A stretch of 59,917 bases of DNA, from contig CAZAQV010000034.1 in NCBI GenBank assembly GCA_964487255.1, positions 1 to 59,917 on the forward strand, in the 5' to 3' direction. Shown here one piece after another: positions 52,437 through 59,917 of this stretch (within the stretch, counting starts at the first letter, position 1; the number at the start of each line of letters is the position of its first letter). The stretch comes from CAZAQV01 sp964487255. GTDB lineage: Bacteria > Myxococcota_A > Polyangia > Polyangiales > CAZAQV01. The translations under genes were made by a program, and so were the position numbers. Below the pieces are notes generated by a model, which saw only the letters and a list, made by a program, of their open reading frames with translations, searched no databases and was not told the origin of the DNA.

Positions 52437-53725
52437 GTCTGGCCCGGCGTGGCCGGGGCCTCGAGGAGCTGGCGACCCTGGCCCTGGTCCTGGTCTTCGT
52501 GCTGGCGGACAACCGGCTGGCGATCCTGGCCCCCTTCGAGGATCTCCGGTACGTCCTCCTCCTGGGGCTCGCGGCCCTGGCCGTCCTGCGCTGGCTCCCC
52601 CTGGTGGACTCCCACGTCGTCCGGATCATCCCGTTCACCCTTGTGGGGCTCGTGGCGAGCGCGTCGAGTCCGACGCCCCTCCGCGCCGTCCTCCAGGCCG
52701 CGGCCTACCCGGCCCTCCTCCTGGTCGTCTTTCAGCACGTGCGGCCGCTGATCTTCAGCCGACGGGGACGGCTTCTCTTGGACCTGGTGACCGTCTGCAT
52801 GGGGATCCTGGTGGCCGGGCTCCTTCTGGCACTGGTCCTTCCCCAGGTTGCGATCCTGTATCCCAACGCCCGCCTGCGAGGGCTCTTCGGCAATCCCAAC
52901 GGCCTGGCCATGTTCGCCGCCCTGACGCTGCCGCTGGTCCTGGTGGTCTTCGAGACGCTCCGCCCACGGGCGGTGCTCCGCCGGTGGATCTACGTCGGGA
53001 TCATCCTTCTGGTCCTGGTGCTCAGCGGATCCCGCTCCGCCCTGCTGGCAGTCATGGTCTACGTGCCCATGTACGTCACGTTCCGGGGGTCGGTCAACCG
53101 GAGGGTGGTGGTCGTCGGTCTGGCGGCGGCGGTGGTCCTTCTCATGGTGACCCTGGTCCCATTCCGGCTACTCCTCGATCCTGATACATACACGCGGCTC
53201 GGCCCCATGGCCGACTACCTGCGCGTGAGCAGCCTCGAGGACGGGAGCGGGCGGTGGTACGCCTGGCGCTACGCTCTGGACGTGATCCGGGAGGCGCCGG
53301 TGCTCGGGCGGGGCTTCGGATACGACGAGCACATCTTCGCGTCGGGGGTCGTCCGCGGGGACGTCTTCCTCGGCGGACACCAGGGGAGCACGCACAACCT
53401 CTACCTGGCCCTCGTGCTCAATACGGGCGTGGTGGGCGCCGCCCTCTTCCTGGCCTTCCTCTGGTCGCTGACCGGGCCGCGGCGGGCGAGCCCCCACACC
53501 ATCCCGCTCATGGCGGCCGTGCTGGTCTCGAGCGTCTTCGAGTCCTGGCTCGTGTCCACGATGAACCCCCTGACGCTCGTCTTCTTCCTCACCCTGGTGG
53601 CCATCGACTACCAGGCGGCGGTGAAGGTCCGTGCCGCGGAGTCCGGGAGCCCGGTGCGTCCGGGGACCGCCCGCGCGGCCCGGCCGGCGCGGGTGGGAAA
53701 CGCGGCGGGTCCGGCCGCGGCATGA
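52427..53725 (+). CDS. O-antigen ligase/polymerase-like membrane protein (second copy)
   Basis: A 432-residue polytopic protein with about ten hydrophobic segments; GTG at 52427 gives a short polar start before the first helix. LRGLFGNPNGLAMFAALTLPL and VLVLSGSRSALLA are the conserved central motifs of the Wzy_C/O-antigen ligase family, followed by a periplasmic loop and GRGFGYDEH...HQGSTHNLYLALVLNTGVVG with the conserved His-Asn. The last 35 residues are an Ala/Arg/Pro-rich cytoplasmic tail. Polymerase or ligase cannot be told from sequence. Overlaps both neighbours. Confidence 0.87.
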   Translation: MDLSLARRGRGLEELATLALVLVFVLADNRLAILAPFEDLRYVLLLGLAALAVLRWLPLVDSHVVRIIPFTLVGLVASASSPTPLRAVLQAAAYPALLLVVFQHVRPLIFSRRGRLLLDLVTVCMGILVAGLLLALVLPQVAILYPNARLRGLFGNPNGLAMFAALTLPLVLVVFETLRPRAVLRRWIYVGIILLVLVLSGSRSALLAVMVYVPMYVTFRGSVNRRVVVVGLAAAVVLLMVTLVPFRLLLDPDTYTRLGPMADYLRVSSLEDGSGRWYAWRYALDVIREAPVLGRGFGYDEHIFASGVVRGDVFLGGHQGSTHNLYLALVLNTGVVGAALFLAFLWSLTGPRRASPHTIPLMAAVLVSSVFESWLVSTMNPLTLVFFLTLVAIDYQAAVKVRAAESGSPVRPGTARAARPARVGNAAGPAAA

Positions 53726-54912
53726 CCGACCCGGGGGGCCGCATCCGGGTCCTTGCTACGTCCAAGGCCTATCTTCCCGGGTTCCGATCCGGAGGCCCCA
53801 TCCGGACCCTGGCCGGGCTGGCCCACCACCTGGGGGACCGGATCGATCTGGCCATCTTCACCTTGGACCGGGACGCGGGGGAGCCGCGCCCGTACGAGGG
53901 GGTGACGCTGGACCGCTGGCAGCGCAGGGGGCGGGCCCGGGTCTTCTACGCCTCGCCGGCGGCTCAGCGCCTCGCTTCTCTCCGCCGGGTCGTCCGCGAG
54001 CACGGCCCCGACCTCCTGTATCTGAACAGCCTCTTCCATCCGGTGGTCACCGTCCGGGTGCTCCTGCTCCGGCGCCTCGGGCTCCTCCCGAACGTCCCCG
54101 TCGTGCTCGCTCCGAGGGGGGAGCTCGCTGCGAGCGCCCTGGGCGTCAAACGCCTCAAGAAGCGGCTCTTCCTGGCTGTGGCCCGGGCCCTCGGGCTCTA
54201 TCGGAACGTCCTCTGGCAAGCGTCGACGCCGGCGGAGGCCGACGACATCCTCCGGGCCATGGGGCCCGGGGTGGACATCGTCGTGGCCCGGAACCTGGTG
54301 GCCTCCCCCGATCCCGGCGCCCGGCGCCCCGAGCCCGTGGCCAAGGAGCCGGGACGGCTCCGAGTGGTGGTGCTGGCCCGGGTGGCACCGGTGAAGAACC
54401 TGCTCTTTGCCGTGGAGCGGCTGGCCGGCCTCCGGGGCGAGGTGGAGGTGGACATCTACGGGCCGATGGTGGACGAGGTGTACTGGGACCGGTGCCGGAC
54501 GGCCATCGCCCGCCTTCCCGCCCATGTCCGGGTCGCCTGGCACGGGGCCGTCCCGCACCCGGAGGTCCCGGGCATCCTGGCCGAGCACCATCTCTTCTTG
54601 CTGCCCACCCTGGGAGAGAACTTCGGCCACGGGATCCTCGAGGCGCTCCAGGCCGGCGTCCCGGTGCTCATCAGCGACCGGACCCCGTGGAGGGGGTTGG
54701 AGGAGGCCGGGGCGGGATGGGATCTCCCGCTGGAGGATCCCGGGGCCTTCCACGACGCCCTCCAGGCGTGCGTGGGCATGGACGCGGCCGCCTGGGCGCG
54801 CATGTCCCGGTCCGCCCGGAGCTTCGGTCGGAGCCACGCCCACGACGACGAGGCGGTGCGCCAGAACGAGCGTCTCTTTCGGCGGGCCGTGGACCGCCCC
54901 CGCGCCTCGTGA
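53722..54912 (+). CDS. GT4 family glycosyltransferase
   Basis: A 396-residue GT-B enzyme. Its start IRVLATSKAYLPGFRSGGPIR is a known acceptor-domain form of capsule GT4 proteins; YLNSLFHPVVTVRVLLLRR, LAPRGELAASALGVKRLKK and WQASTPAEADDI follow. The donor domain has VLARVAPVKNLLFAVE and the E-x7-E motif ENFGHGILEALQAGVPVL. ATGA overlap with the polymerase and GTGA overlap with the heparinase-like gene. Enzymes of this type often sit next to heparinase II/III-like proteins in capsule clusters. Specificity unknown. Confidence 0.86.
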   Translation: MTDPGGRIRVLATSKAYLPGFRSGGPIRTLAGLAHHLGDRIDLAIFTLDRDAGEPRPYEGVTLDRWQRRGRARVFYASPAAQRLASLRRVVREHGPDLLYLNSLFHPVVTVRVLLLRRLGLLPNVPVVLAPRGELAASALGVKRLKKRLFLAVARALGLYRNVLWQASTPAEADDILRAMGPGVDIVVARNLVASPDPGARRPEPVAKEPGRLRVVVLARVAPVKNLLFAVERLAGLRGEVEVDIYGPMVDEVYWDRCRTAIARLPAHVRVAWHGAVPHPEVPGILAEHHLFLLPTLGENFGHGILEALQAGVPVLISDRTPWRGLEEAGAGWDLPLEDPGAFHDALQACVGMDAAAWARMSRSARSFGRSHAHDDEAVRQNERLFRRAVDRPRAS

Positions 54913-56642
54913 GGGGGCTTTGGAACCGGGCCGCGCTCTATCTCCGGAGCGGCCGGCACCTGGACTGGAGCCAGCGCTGGCTTTGGGTGCTTCGGCGTCT
55001 CCAGAGGAGAATGCCGCCGCCCTCGGGGCCGACGGCTCCCCCCCCGGCGCGCTCGCCCCGGGTGAAGGCGCTTGCACCGGTCGTGGAGGGATGGGGTCCG
55101 CCCGAGGGCTTTCTGGACCGGGCCCGGGCCGTGTGTGACGGGGAGTTCCGGTTCCTCGGCGTCCGCCGCGCTCGCTCGGAGCTGGACTGGCGCGGACGGT
55201 TCGAGAGCCATCTCTGGACCTTTCACCTCCACTACTTCGATTATGCCGTCGATCTGGCGTGGGCCCACCGCCTCGAGGGAGAGGCCCGGTACCTCGGCGC
55301 GTTCCAGGACCTCGTGGAGGAGTGGATCGACCAGACGGGGGGAGGGAAGGGGGACGCCTGGGCGCCCTACACGCTCTCCCTCCGCACCACGAACTGGATC
55401 TACGCTCTCCTCCTCTTCGGGGAGGCCGCCGAGCCCCTGCGCCCCGTCGTGGAGACGAGCCTGGGCCGCCAGCTCGCCCGCCTTTCCCGACGCCTGGAGC
55501 TGGATCTGCGGGCGAACCACCTGCTCAAGAATCTGAAGGCGCTGGTGGTGGGCGGCCTATACTTCGACGGGCCGGCCGCCGAGGCCTGGCTCCGGCGGGG
55601 GCTGGACGGATTCCGCGCCGAGGTCCCCGAGCAGGTCCTCGAGGACGGGACCCACGTCGAGCGCGCCCCCATGTACCACCGCATCGCACACGCGGACGTT
55701 CTCGAGGTCCTCGGCCTCCTGGGGAGCGTCGACGGCGCCGTCCCGGAGGACGTCCGCTCCCGGGCGGAGGCCATGGGCCCGGCGACGCGCTCCCTGGCCC
55801 GGCACGACGGGTCCGTCCACCTCTTCAACGACAGCGCCCTGGACGTCGCTCCGTCCCTCGACCGCCTCGACCGGATGTCCCGCACCGCCTTCGGGGTCGG
55901 TCTGCCCGCGGCCCCGGAGCACATCCGTCTGGAGCGGGCCGGGTACTTCGGCTACGCCGACGCCCGGGAGCGGTGGCGCATGCTGGTGGACTGCGGGGAG
56001 CCCGGCCCCCCGTACCAGCCGGGACACGCCCACTGCGATCTCCTCAGCTTCGAGCTCGACGTCGGGGGCAGCCCGTTCGTCGTCGACTCGGGCGTCCAGG
56101 GCTACGAGGGGGACGAGCTGCGCGAATACGTCCGGAGCACCCGGGCCCACAACACCGTCACCGTGGGCGGCCGGGAGCAGTGCGAGGTGTGGGGGGCGTT
56201 CCGCATGGCCCGCCGGCCCACGATCGTGCGGGCCGACTATCGGGCCGAAACGGCGGGCTTCGCCTTCCACGGCGCCTACCGCCCCTATCACGACGAGGGC
56301 GTGCTCCACGAGCGTCGCATCGAGGGCCGGAGCGGCCTCTGGGACGTGCGGGACCGTGTGGTGGGGGCGACGGGGGTCCGTCTGGACGGTTTCCTCCACG
56401 TGCATCCGGACTGGTCCCTGGAGCGCGCGGGTGGGGGGCTGGAGGCACGCGGCCCGGGAGGGCGGATCCGGGTGGACGTCTCGGGGGTGGACGAGGTCCG
56501 TATCGTCCGGGGGGAGACCAGCCCCCCCCAGGGGTGGTTCTGCCCCCGGTTCGGCGTCGCCCTCGAGGCCCCCGTCGCCCGGATGACCATCCGGTCCAAC
56601 GCGGGGAGCTGGTGGGGCTACCGGATCCGGCGCGTCCACTGA
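54909..56642 (+). CDS. Heparinase II/III-like / alginate lyase family protein
   Basis: A 577-residue protein starting at GTG (GTGA). An alpha/alpha-toroid domain spans about residues 90-330 (FHLHYFDYAVDLAWAHR, LRTTNWIYALLLF, LRANHLLKNLKALVVGG, THVERAPMYHRI). The heparinase II/III beta domain runs about 340-577, with GHAHCDLLSFELDVGG, FVVDSGVQGYEGDE and RSTRAHNTVTVGGREQ. The family are polysaccharide lyases; in capsule operons they are proposed to trim or proofread polymer. No signal peptide is evident, so a cytoplasmic site or another export route must be considered. It is the last gene before a 155-base gap with a candidate promoter. Confidence 0.87.
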   Translation: MRGLWNRAALYLRSGRHLDWSQRWLWVLRRLQRRMPPPSGPTAPPPARSPRVKALAPVVEGWGPPEGFLDRARAVCDGEFRFLGVRRARSELDWRGRFESHLWTFHLHYFDYAVDLAWAHRLEGEARYLGAFQDLVEEWIDQTGGGKGDAWAPYTLSLRTTNWIYALLLFGEAAEPLRPVVETSLGRQLARLSRRLELDLRANHLLKNLKALVVGGLYFDGPAAEAWLRRGLDGFRAEVPEQVLEDGTHVERAPMYHRIAHADVLEVLGLLGSVDGAVPEDVRSRAEAMGPATRSLARHDGSVHLFNDSALDVAPSLDRLDRMSRTAFGVGLPAAPEHIRLERAGYFGYADARERWRMLVDCGEPGPPYQPGHAHCDLLSFELDVGGSPFVVDSGVQGYEGDELREYVRSTRAHNTVTVGGREQCEVWGAFRMARRPTIVRADYRAETAGFAFHGAYRPYHDEGVLHERRIEGRSGLWDVRDRVVGATGVRLDGFLHVHPDWSLERAGGGLEARGPGGRIRVDVSGVDEVRIVRGETSPPQGWFCPRFGVALEAPVARMTIRSNAGSWWGYRIRRVH

Positions 56643-56696
56643 GGTCGATCCTGCCTCCGGGGGTGGACGCCGGGCCGGGTGGGGCCTGCGGTCATC

Positions 56697-56725
56697 TTGC
56701 GTAGGGTCCGGCCGGGCGTGACCTT
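56697..56725 (+). promoter_or_regulatory. Candidate promoter of the second wza-wzc pair
   Basis: TTGCGT (56697-56702), a 17-base spacer and GACCTT (56720-56725) in the 155-base gap before the Wza gene. A start near 56732 would give a leader of about 66 bases. The -10 match is poor. Confidence 0.3.
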
Positions 56726-56797
56726 TGCCGCAGCCTCCGGCACCATCTCCTCAGGCCTCCTCCCGAGGTCGATTCCGGTTCCCCAGCTCTGGCCTCC

Positions 56798-57418
56798 ATG
56801 CGCTTCCATCCCGGCACGCTGCTCCTCCTTATCCTCTTGTGGGCACCCACCCCGTCGGGGGCCCAGGAAACCGGCCCGGCCCTCCTCCGCGCCGGGGACG
56901 AGCTCGTTCTCCGGGTCTGGCCGGACACGACCCTTTCCGGACGCTACCGGGTCGAGACGGACGGGAGCGCCTACCTGCCCCTCCTGGGGGAGGTGGAGGT
57001 GATCGGCCGTCCCCTCGAGGAGCTTCGGTCCGAGCTGATCTCCCGGTACGGCGAGATCATGCAGACGCCCGTGGTCGTGGTGGTCCCCCGCTTCCGGGTC
57101 AGCGTGCTGGGTGCGGTGCGATCCCCAGGGCTCTATTTCATGGAGCCGCCGGCCACCCTCATCGACGCCGTGAGCATGGCGGGAGGGTTCGCCCCACTGG
57201 CCCAGGCCGAGGCGATCCGCCTCGTACGGGACGAGGACGTCTTCGGGGTGGATGCGGAGACCGCCCTGCGGCAGGGTGGGAGCACGGCGTCGGTCACGCT
57301 CCAGTCCGGGGACCGGATCGTGGTCCCAGCGGGAGGCCCCGGCGTTTCGGCGTTCCAGGTGATCCAGACGGTGCTGTCGGCGGTGACGCTCGTGGTCGCC
57401 ATCGTCCGCCTGAATTGA
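56798..57418 (+). CDS. Polysaccharide export protein, Wza family (second copy)
   Basis: A 206-residue exported protein: signal peptide to about residue 23 (LLLLILLWAPTPSGAQ), the export domain start LLRAGDELVLRVWPDTTLSGRY, TDGSAYLPLLGEVEVIG, and an SLBB-like part (VSVLGAVRSPGLYFMEPPATL). It ends with a hydrophobic helix (VIQTVLSAVTLVVAIVRL) like the first copy at 4527, and also has no lipobox. It would form the outer-membrane conduit working with the tyrosine autokinase 19 bases downstream. The two copies are of similar length but clearly diverged. Confidence 0.87.
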   Translation: MRFHPGTLLLLILLWAPTPSGAQETGPALLRAGDELVLRVWPDTTLSGRYRVETDGSAYLPLLGEVEVIGRPLEELRSELISRYGEIMQTPVVVVVPRFRVSVLGAVRSPGLYFMEPPATLIDAVSMAGGFAPLAQAEAIRLVRDEDVFGVDAETALRQGGSTASVTLQSGDRIVVPAGGPGVSAFQVIQTVLSAVTLVVAIVRLN

Positions 57419-57437
57419 CCCTGGACGGAGCGGGCCC

Positions 57438-59804
57438 ATGACCCTTCACCCCGAGCCCTACTCCGACGCCGATCCGGCGGCGCTCCACCCGCTCTCGGAC
57501 GACGGGAATCTGGACGTCAACGACCTTCTGGACGTCCTGAGGCGCCGGTGGAAATGGGTGGCGGCCGCCGCCCTCCTGTCCATGATCGGGGGGATGATCT
57601 GGCAGCGGGGCATGCCGGAGTATCCGGTCTACACCGCCGAGGTCATGGTCCAGAGGCTCGAGGAGCCGACCGGGCTCCAGGCGCTGAACCTGGGCGGGGC
57701 CTCGTCCCGCTCCGGCGGGATCTCGGCGGAGCTCGAGATCCTGCGCACCGACCAGATCCTCGGTCAGGTCGTGGACAGCACCGGCCTCCGCCTGACGCTC
57801 CCCGACAACCCGGAGCTCCGCTCCGAGGTCTTCGAGGAGGTGGTCGTCTCTCCGGAAGCCGCCTCCCGGGAGTACGTCCTGGAGGCCGACGGAGGGCAGC
57901 TCGTCCTCCGGGCGGCGGGCCAGATCGTCGCCGAAGGCCCGCCCGACGACCTGCTCACCGCACCCGGGCTCCTCTTCCTGGTCCGGAGGCCCGCTGCCAT
58001 CCCCGCCGGCGGCCTTCCGCTCTTCATCAGCACTCCGGAGCGCGCCATCCGGCTCCTCGACGAGGCCATCACGGTCCGACAGCCGGACGGCACCAACCTC
58101 ATCCGCATCACCTACACGGGCGGGGACCCGGTCCACGCGGCCCGGGTCGCCAACGCCATCGCCGAGGCCTACCGGCGCCAGGCTGGGCAGCGTGCGCGCC
58201 AGGAGGCGCGGAGCCGCAGGGAGTTCCTGGCAGGGCGGCTTCAGAGCGTCACGGACTCCCTCCGGATGGCGCAGGAGCTCCTCCTCGACTTCCAGGCCCG
58301 CAGCAGCACCCTGAATCCCCAGAGCGAAGGCGAGGCCCTCTCCGGCCTGCTGCTGTCGGCGCAGGAGGCGCTCCGCCAGGAGGAGGACCGCGTCCGGAGC
58401 CTGGAGTCGCTCCTGGAGAGCCTGGAATCCGGAGGCCCCGAGGGATTGCGGCAGCTGTCGCTCTTGGACCAGGACCTCCTCCGGGGGATGGACGCCCTGT
58501 CCGAGCGCCTCCAGGACTACGAGACGCGCCGGAGCAACCTCCTGAGCGTCAATCGGCGGACCGAGAACGCGCCCGAGGTCCTGCTCCTCGATTCACTCAT
58601 CACCGAGACCGAGGCCGAGCTGAGGTTGACGGTGGAAGAGGCCCTGCGTCTCGGACGGCAGCGGGCGTCGGCGGCCCGGGCCCGTGTGGACGACCTCCAG
58701 CGCCAGGTGGGGGACGTCCCCGAGCGGAGCGTCGCGTTCGGTCGCCTCGAGCAGCGGGTGGCCGCCATCCAGCGGATGCAGGAGATGCTGGCCGAGCGCT
58801 TCTACGAGGCGCAGATCTCGGAGGCGGTGGAGGAAGGAAACGTGCAGGTCGTCGATCCCGCCCGTCCACCGACGATCCCCTCCGGCACGGCCGGCAACCG
58901 TATCCATCCGCTGCTCTACTTCCTCCTGGGAGGGTTGCTCGGGTTCGTCGGCGCCGTGGTCCAAGAGCGGCTGGACAACCGGGTCCGGACCATCCAGGAT
59001 GTCCGCAAGGCCTCGGGAACCGAGGTGCTCGGCCTGATCCCGGATCTTCGTGACCACACCGGCGGGGCCCGGTCGGTGATCGGCATCAACGGCTCGGCGG
59101 CGGCGGAGTCCTTCCGGATGCTCCGGACCAACGTGCGGTTCGTCCGGGCCGAGCCGGTGGAGGTCCTGGTCGTCACGAGCGCCGGGCCGGGAGAGGGGAA
59201 GAGCATGATCTCGGCGAACCTGGCCATGGCGCTCGCCCAGGAGGGGAAGAGCGTGCTCCTCGTGGACGCCGACCTCCGGCGTCCGGTCCAGCACACGCTC
59301 TTCGACGTGGACCGCCGGCCCGGGCTGAGCGATCTCCTGGTGGGCAAGGCGGGCCGGGACGCGGTCCGTGAGTCGGCCCGGGGCATCCACGTCATCACCG
59401 CCGGGACGCCGGTGCCCAACCCCGCCGAGCTGACCGGAAGCAGCGCGTTCTCCAGCTTCGTGGACGGCGTCCGCGAACGGTACGACGTGGTGGTGATCGA
59501 CACGCCGCCCGTCCTGGCCGTGTCCGACACCTCGGTGATCGCGCCTCTCGTGGACGGGGTGATCCTGGTGGCCCGGGCGAACCAGACGCCGGGGGGAGCG
59601 TTGGCGAGCGCGGCCCAGCAGCTCCGCCGGGCGCGCAGCTCGGTGCTGGGAGTCGTCATGAACGACTCCGATCCCCACGCGCGGACGGGGTACGGTGGCT
59701 CGTACTACGGATACGGGGCGTCCCACTACCTGGACGATGATGGGTCCCAGGCCGGCACGCTCCGGGGGGTGGTGGCGCGGGTGTTCTCCCGGGGCGGCGC
59801 GTGA
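57438..59804 (+). CDS. Polysaccharide co-polymerase with tyrosine autokinase (Wzc/BY-kinase)
   Basis: A 788-residue inner-membrane protein. A Wzz domain opens it (NDLLDVLRRRWKWVAAAALL), with membrane helices at about residues 38-58 and 490-512 and a coiled coil at about 245-420. The cytoplasmic kinase has Walker A SAGPGEGKSMIS (about 580), Walker A' VLLVDADLRRP and Walker B VVVIDTPPVL (about 684). The tail carries five Tyr in TGYGGSYYGYGASHY, the autophosphorylation cluster. It controls capsule export and chain length through a phosphorylation cycle; no separate phosphatase is seen in the window. A ggag sits upstream of the ATG. Confidence 0.93.
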   Translation: MTLHPEPYSDADPAALHPLSDDGNLDVNDLLDVLRRRWKWVAAAALLSMIGGMIWQRGMPEYPVYTAEVMVQRLEEPTGLQALNLGGASSRSGGISAELEILRTDQILGQVVDSTGLRLTLPDNPELRSEVFEEVVVSPEAASREYVLEADGGQLVLRAAGQIVAEGPPDDLLTAPGLLFLVRRPAAIPAGGLPLFISTPERAIRLLDEAITVRQPDGTNLIRITYTGGDPVHAARVANAIAEAYRRQAGQRARQEARSRREFLAGRLQSVTDSLRMAQELLLDFQARSSTLNPQSEGEALSGLLLSAQEALRQEEDRVRSLESLLESLESGGPEGLRQLSLLDQDLLRGMDALSERLQDYETRRSNLLSVNRRTENAPEVLLLDSLITETEAELRLTVEEALRLGRQRASAARARVDDLQRQVGDVPERSVAFGRLEQRVAAIQRMQEMLAERFYEAQISEAVEEGNVQVVDPARPPTIPSGTAGNRIHPLLYFLLGGLLGFVGAVVQERLDNRVRTIQDVRKASGTEVLGLIPDLRDHTGGARSVIGINGSAAAESFRMLRTNVRFVRAEPVEVLVVTSAGPGEGKSMISANLAMALAQEGKSVLLVDADLRRPVQHTLFDVDRRPGLSDLLVGKAGRDAVRESARGIHVITAGTPVPNPAELTGSSAFSSFVDGVRERYDVVVIDTPPVLAVSDTSVIAPLVDGVILVARANQTPGGALASAAQQLRRARSSVLGVVMNDSDPHARTGYGGSYYGYGASHYLDDDGSQAGTLRGVVARVFSRGGA

Positions 59805-59834
59805 CCGTCAGGCCGGGGACAGCCCGGGTCTGAA

Positions 59835-59863
59835 GGACGGACGGCCGCCGGCCCCTTCCGTCC
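59835..59863 (+). terminator. Possible hairpin after the autokinase gene
   Basis: ggacgga (59835-59841) pairs with tccgtcc (59857-59863) around a GC-rich loop, 31 bases after the stop codon. No T-run follows, so it would not be a classical intrinsic terminator. The remaining bases to the window edge hold no recognised gene. Confidence 0.3.
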
Positions 59864-59917
59864 CCCCGGCACCTCCCCGCCCCTCCCGGTTACTGTTAAC
59901 ATTCCACGCTGGCCCGC

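Noticed and set aside
53631..54908. 425-codon extension upstream of the heparinase-like protein
   Set aside because: It lies across the GT4 gene in another frame and is Arg/Pro-rich; the GTG at 54909 with GTGA overlap is the credible start.

Overview
The window is about 60 kb of very GC-rich DNA devoted almost entirely to making, moving and modifying surface polysaccharide. Outer-membrane export proteins (Wza type), Wzi-type outer-membrane beta-barrels and signal-peptide lipoproteins show a diderm bacterium. High GC, dense (A/G)TGA gene overlaps and Cys-rich RCC1-repeat lipoproteins would fit Gemmatimonadota, but that assignment is inference and no rRNA or tRNA is present to test it. I see no CRISPR array, transposase, integrase or replication origin.

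Module A (about 0-15.9 kb): the C-terminal part of a UDP-sugar 6-dehydrogenase; a Wzi-like barrel on the minus strand; an RCC1 lipoprotein; then an operon with a WbaP-type initiating transferase, Wza-type exporter, Wzz-type chain-length protein without kinase, a GT2-GT4 fusion, a Wzy/WaaL-like polymerase or ligase, a methyltransferase, a WecG/TagA glycosyltransferase, a second RCC1 lipoprotein, a Wzx flippase and a CDP-paratose 2-epimerase-like enzyme.

Module B (about 16-32.5 kb): a second minus-strand Wzi-like barrel, then a long plus-strand run starting with a CapD/WbpM 4,6-dehydratase and a WecA/WbpL-type initiating transferase. It continues with a GT4, a 4-ketoreductase, a cytidylyltransferase, a Gfo/Idh oxidoreductase, a DegT aminotransferase, an SDR epimerase, a GNAT acetyltransferase, a NeuB-family synthase, an asparagine synthase-like amidotransferase and a PglK/MsbA-like ABC flippase. 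This resembles a pathway to a cytidylylated nonulosonic (sialic-like) acid, but no NeuC/LegG/PseG enzyme is visible.

Island (about 32.5-42.7 kb): a lower-GC block with two GT2 enzymes, three methyltransferases, the HisH/HisF/WbpG acetamidino trio, an APH-like kinase and an unrecognised GT-B-like protein. It ends in a gene-free stretch containing what looks like a reverse-strand gene remnant.

Module C (about 43-59.9 kb): methyltransferase, GT4, a low-GC sulfotransferase flanked by a duplicated GT4 3' end, epimerase, several GT4 enzymes, a second asparagine synthase, FkbM methyltransferase, a second Wzy/WaaL protein, a heparinase II/III-like protein, then a second Wza-type exporter and a Wzc-type tyrosine autokinase. 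The window therefore carries two sets of initiation, polymerisation and export functions, with two mechanistically different flippases.
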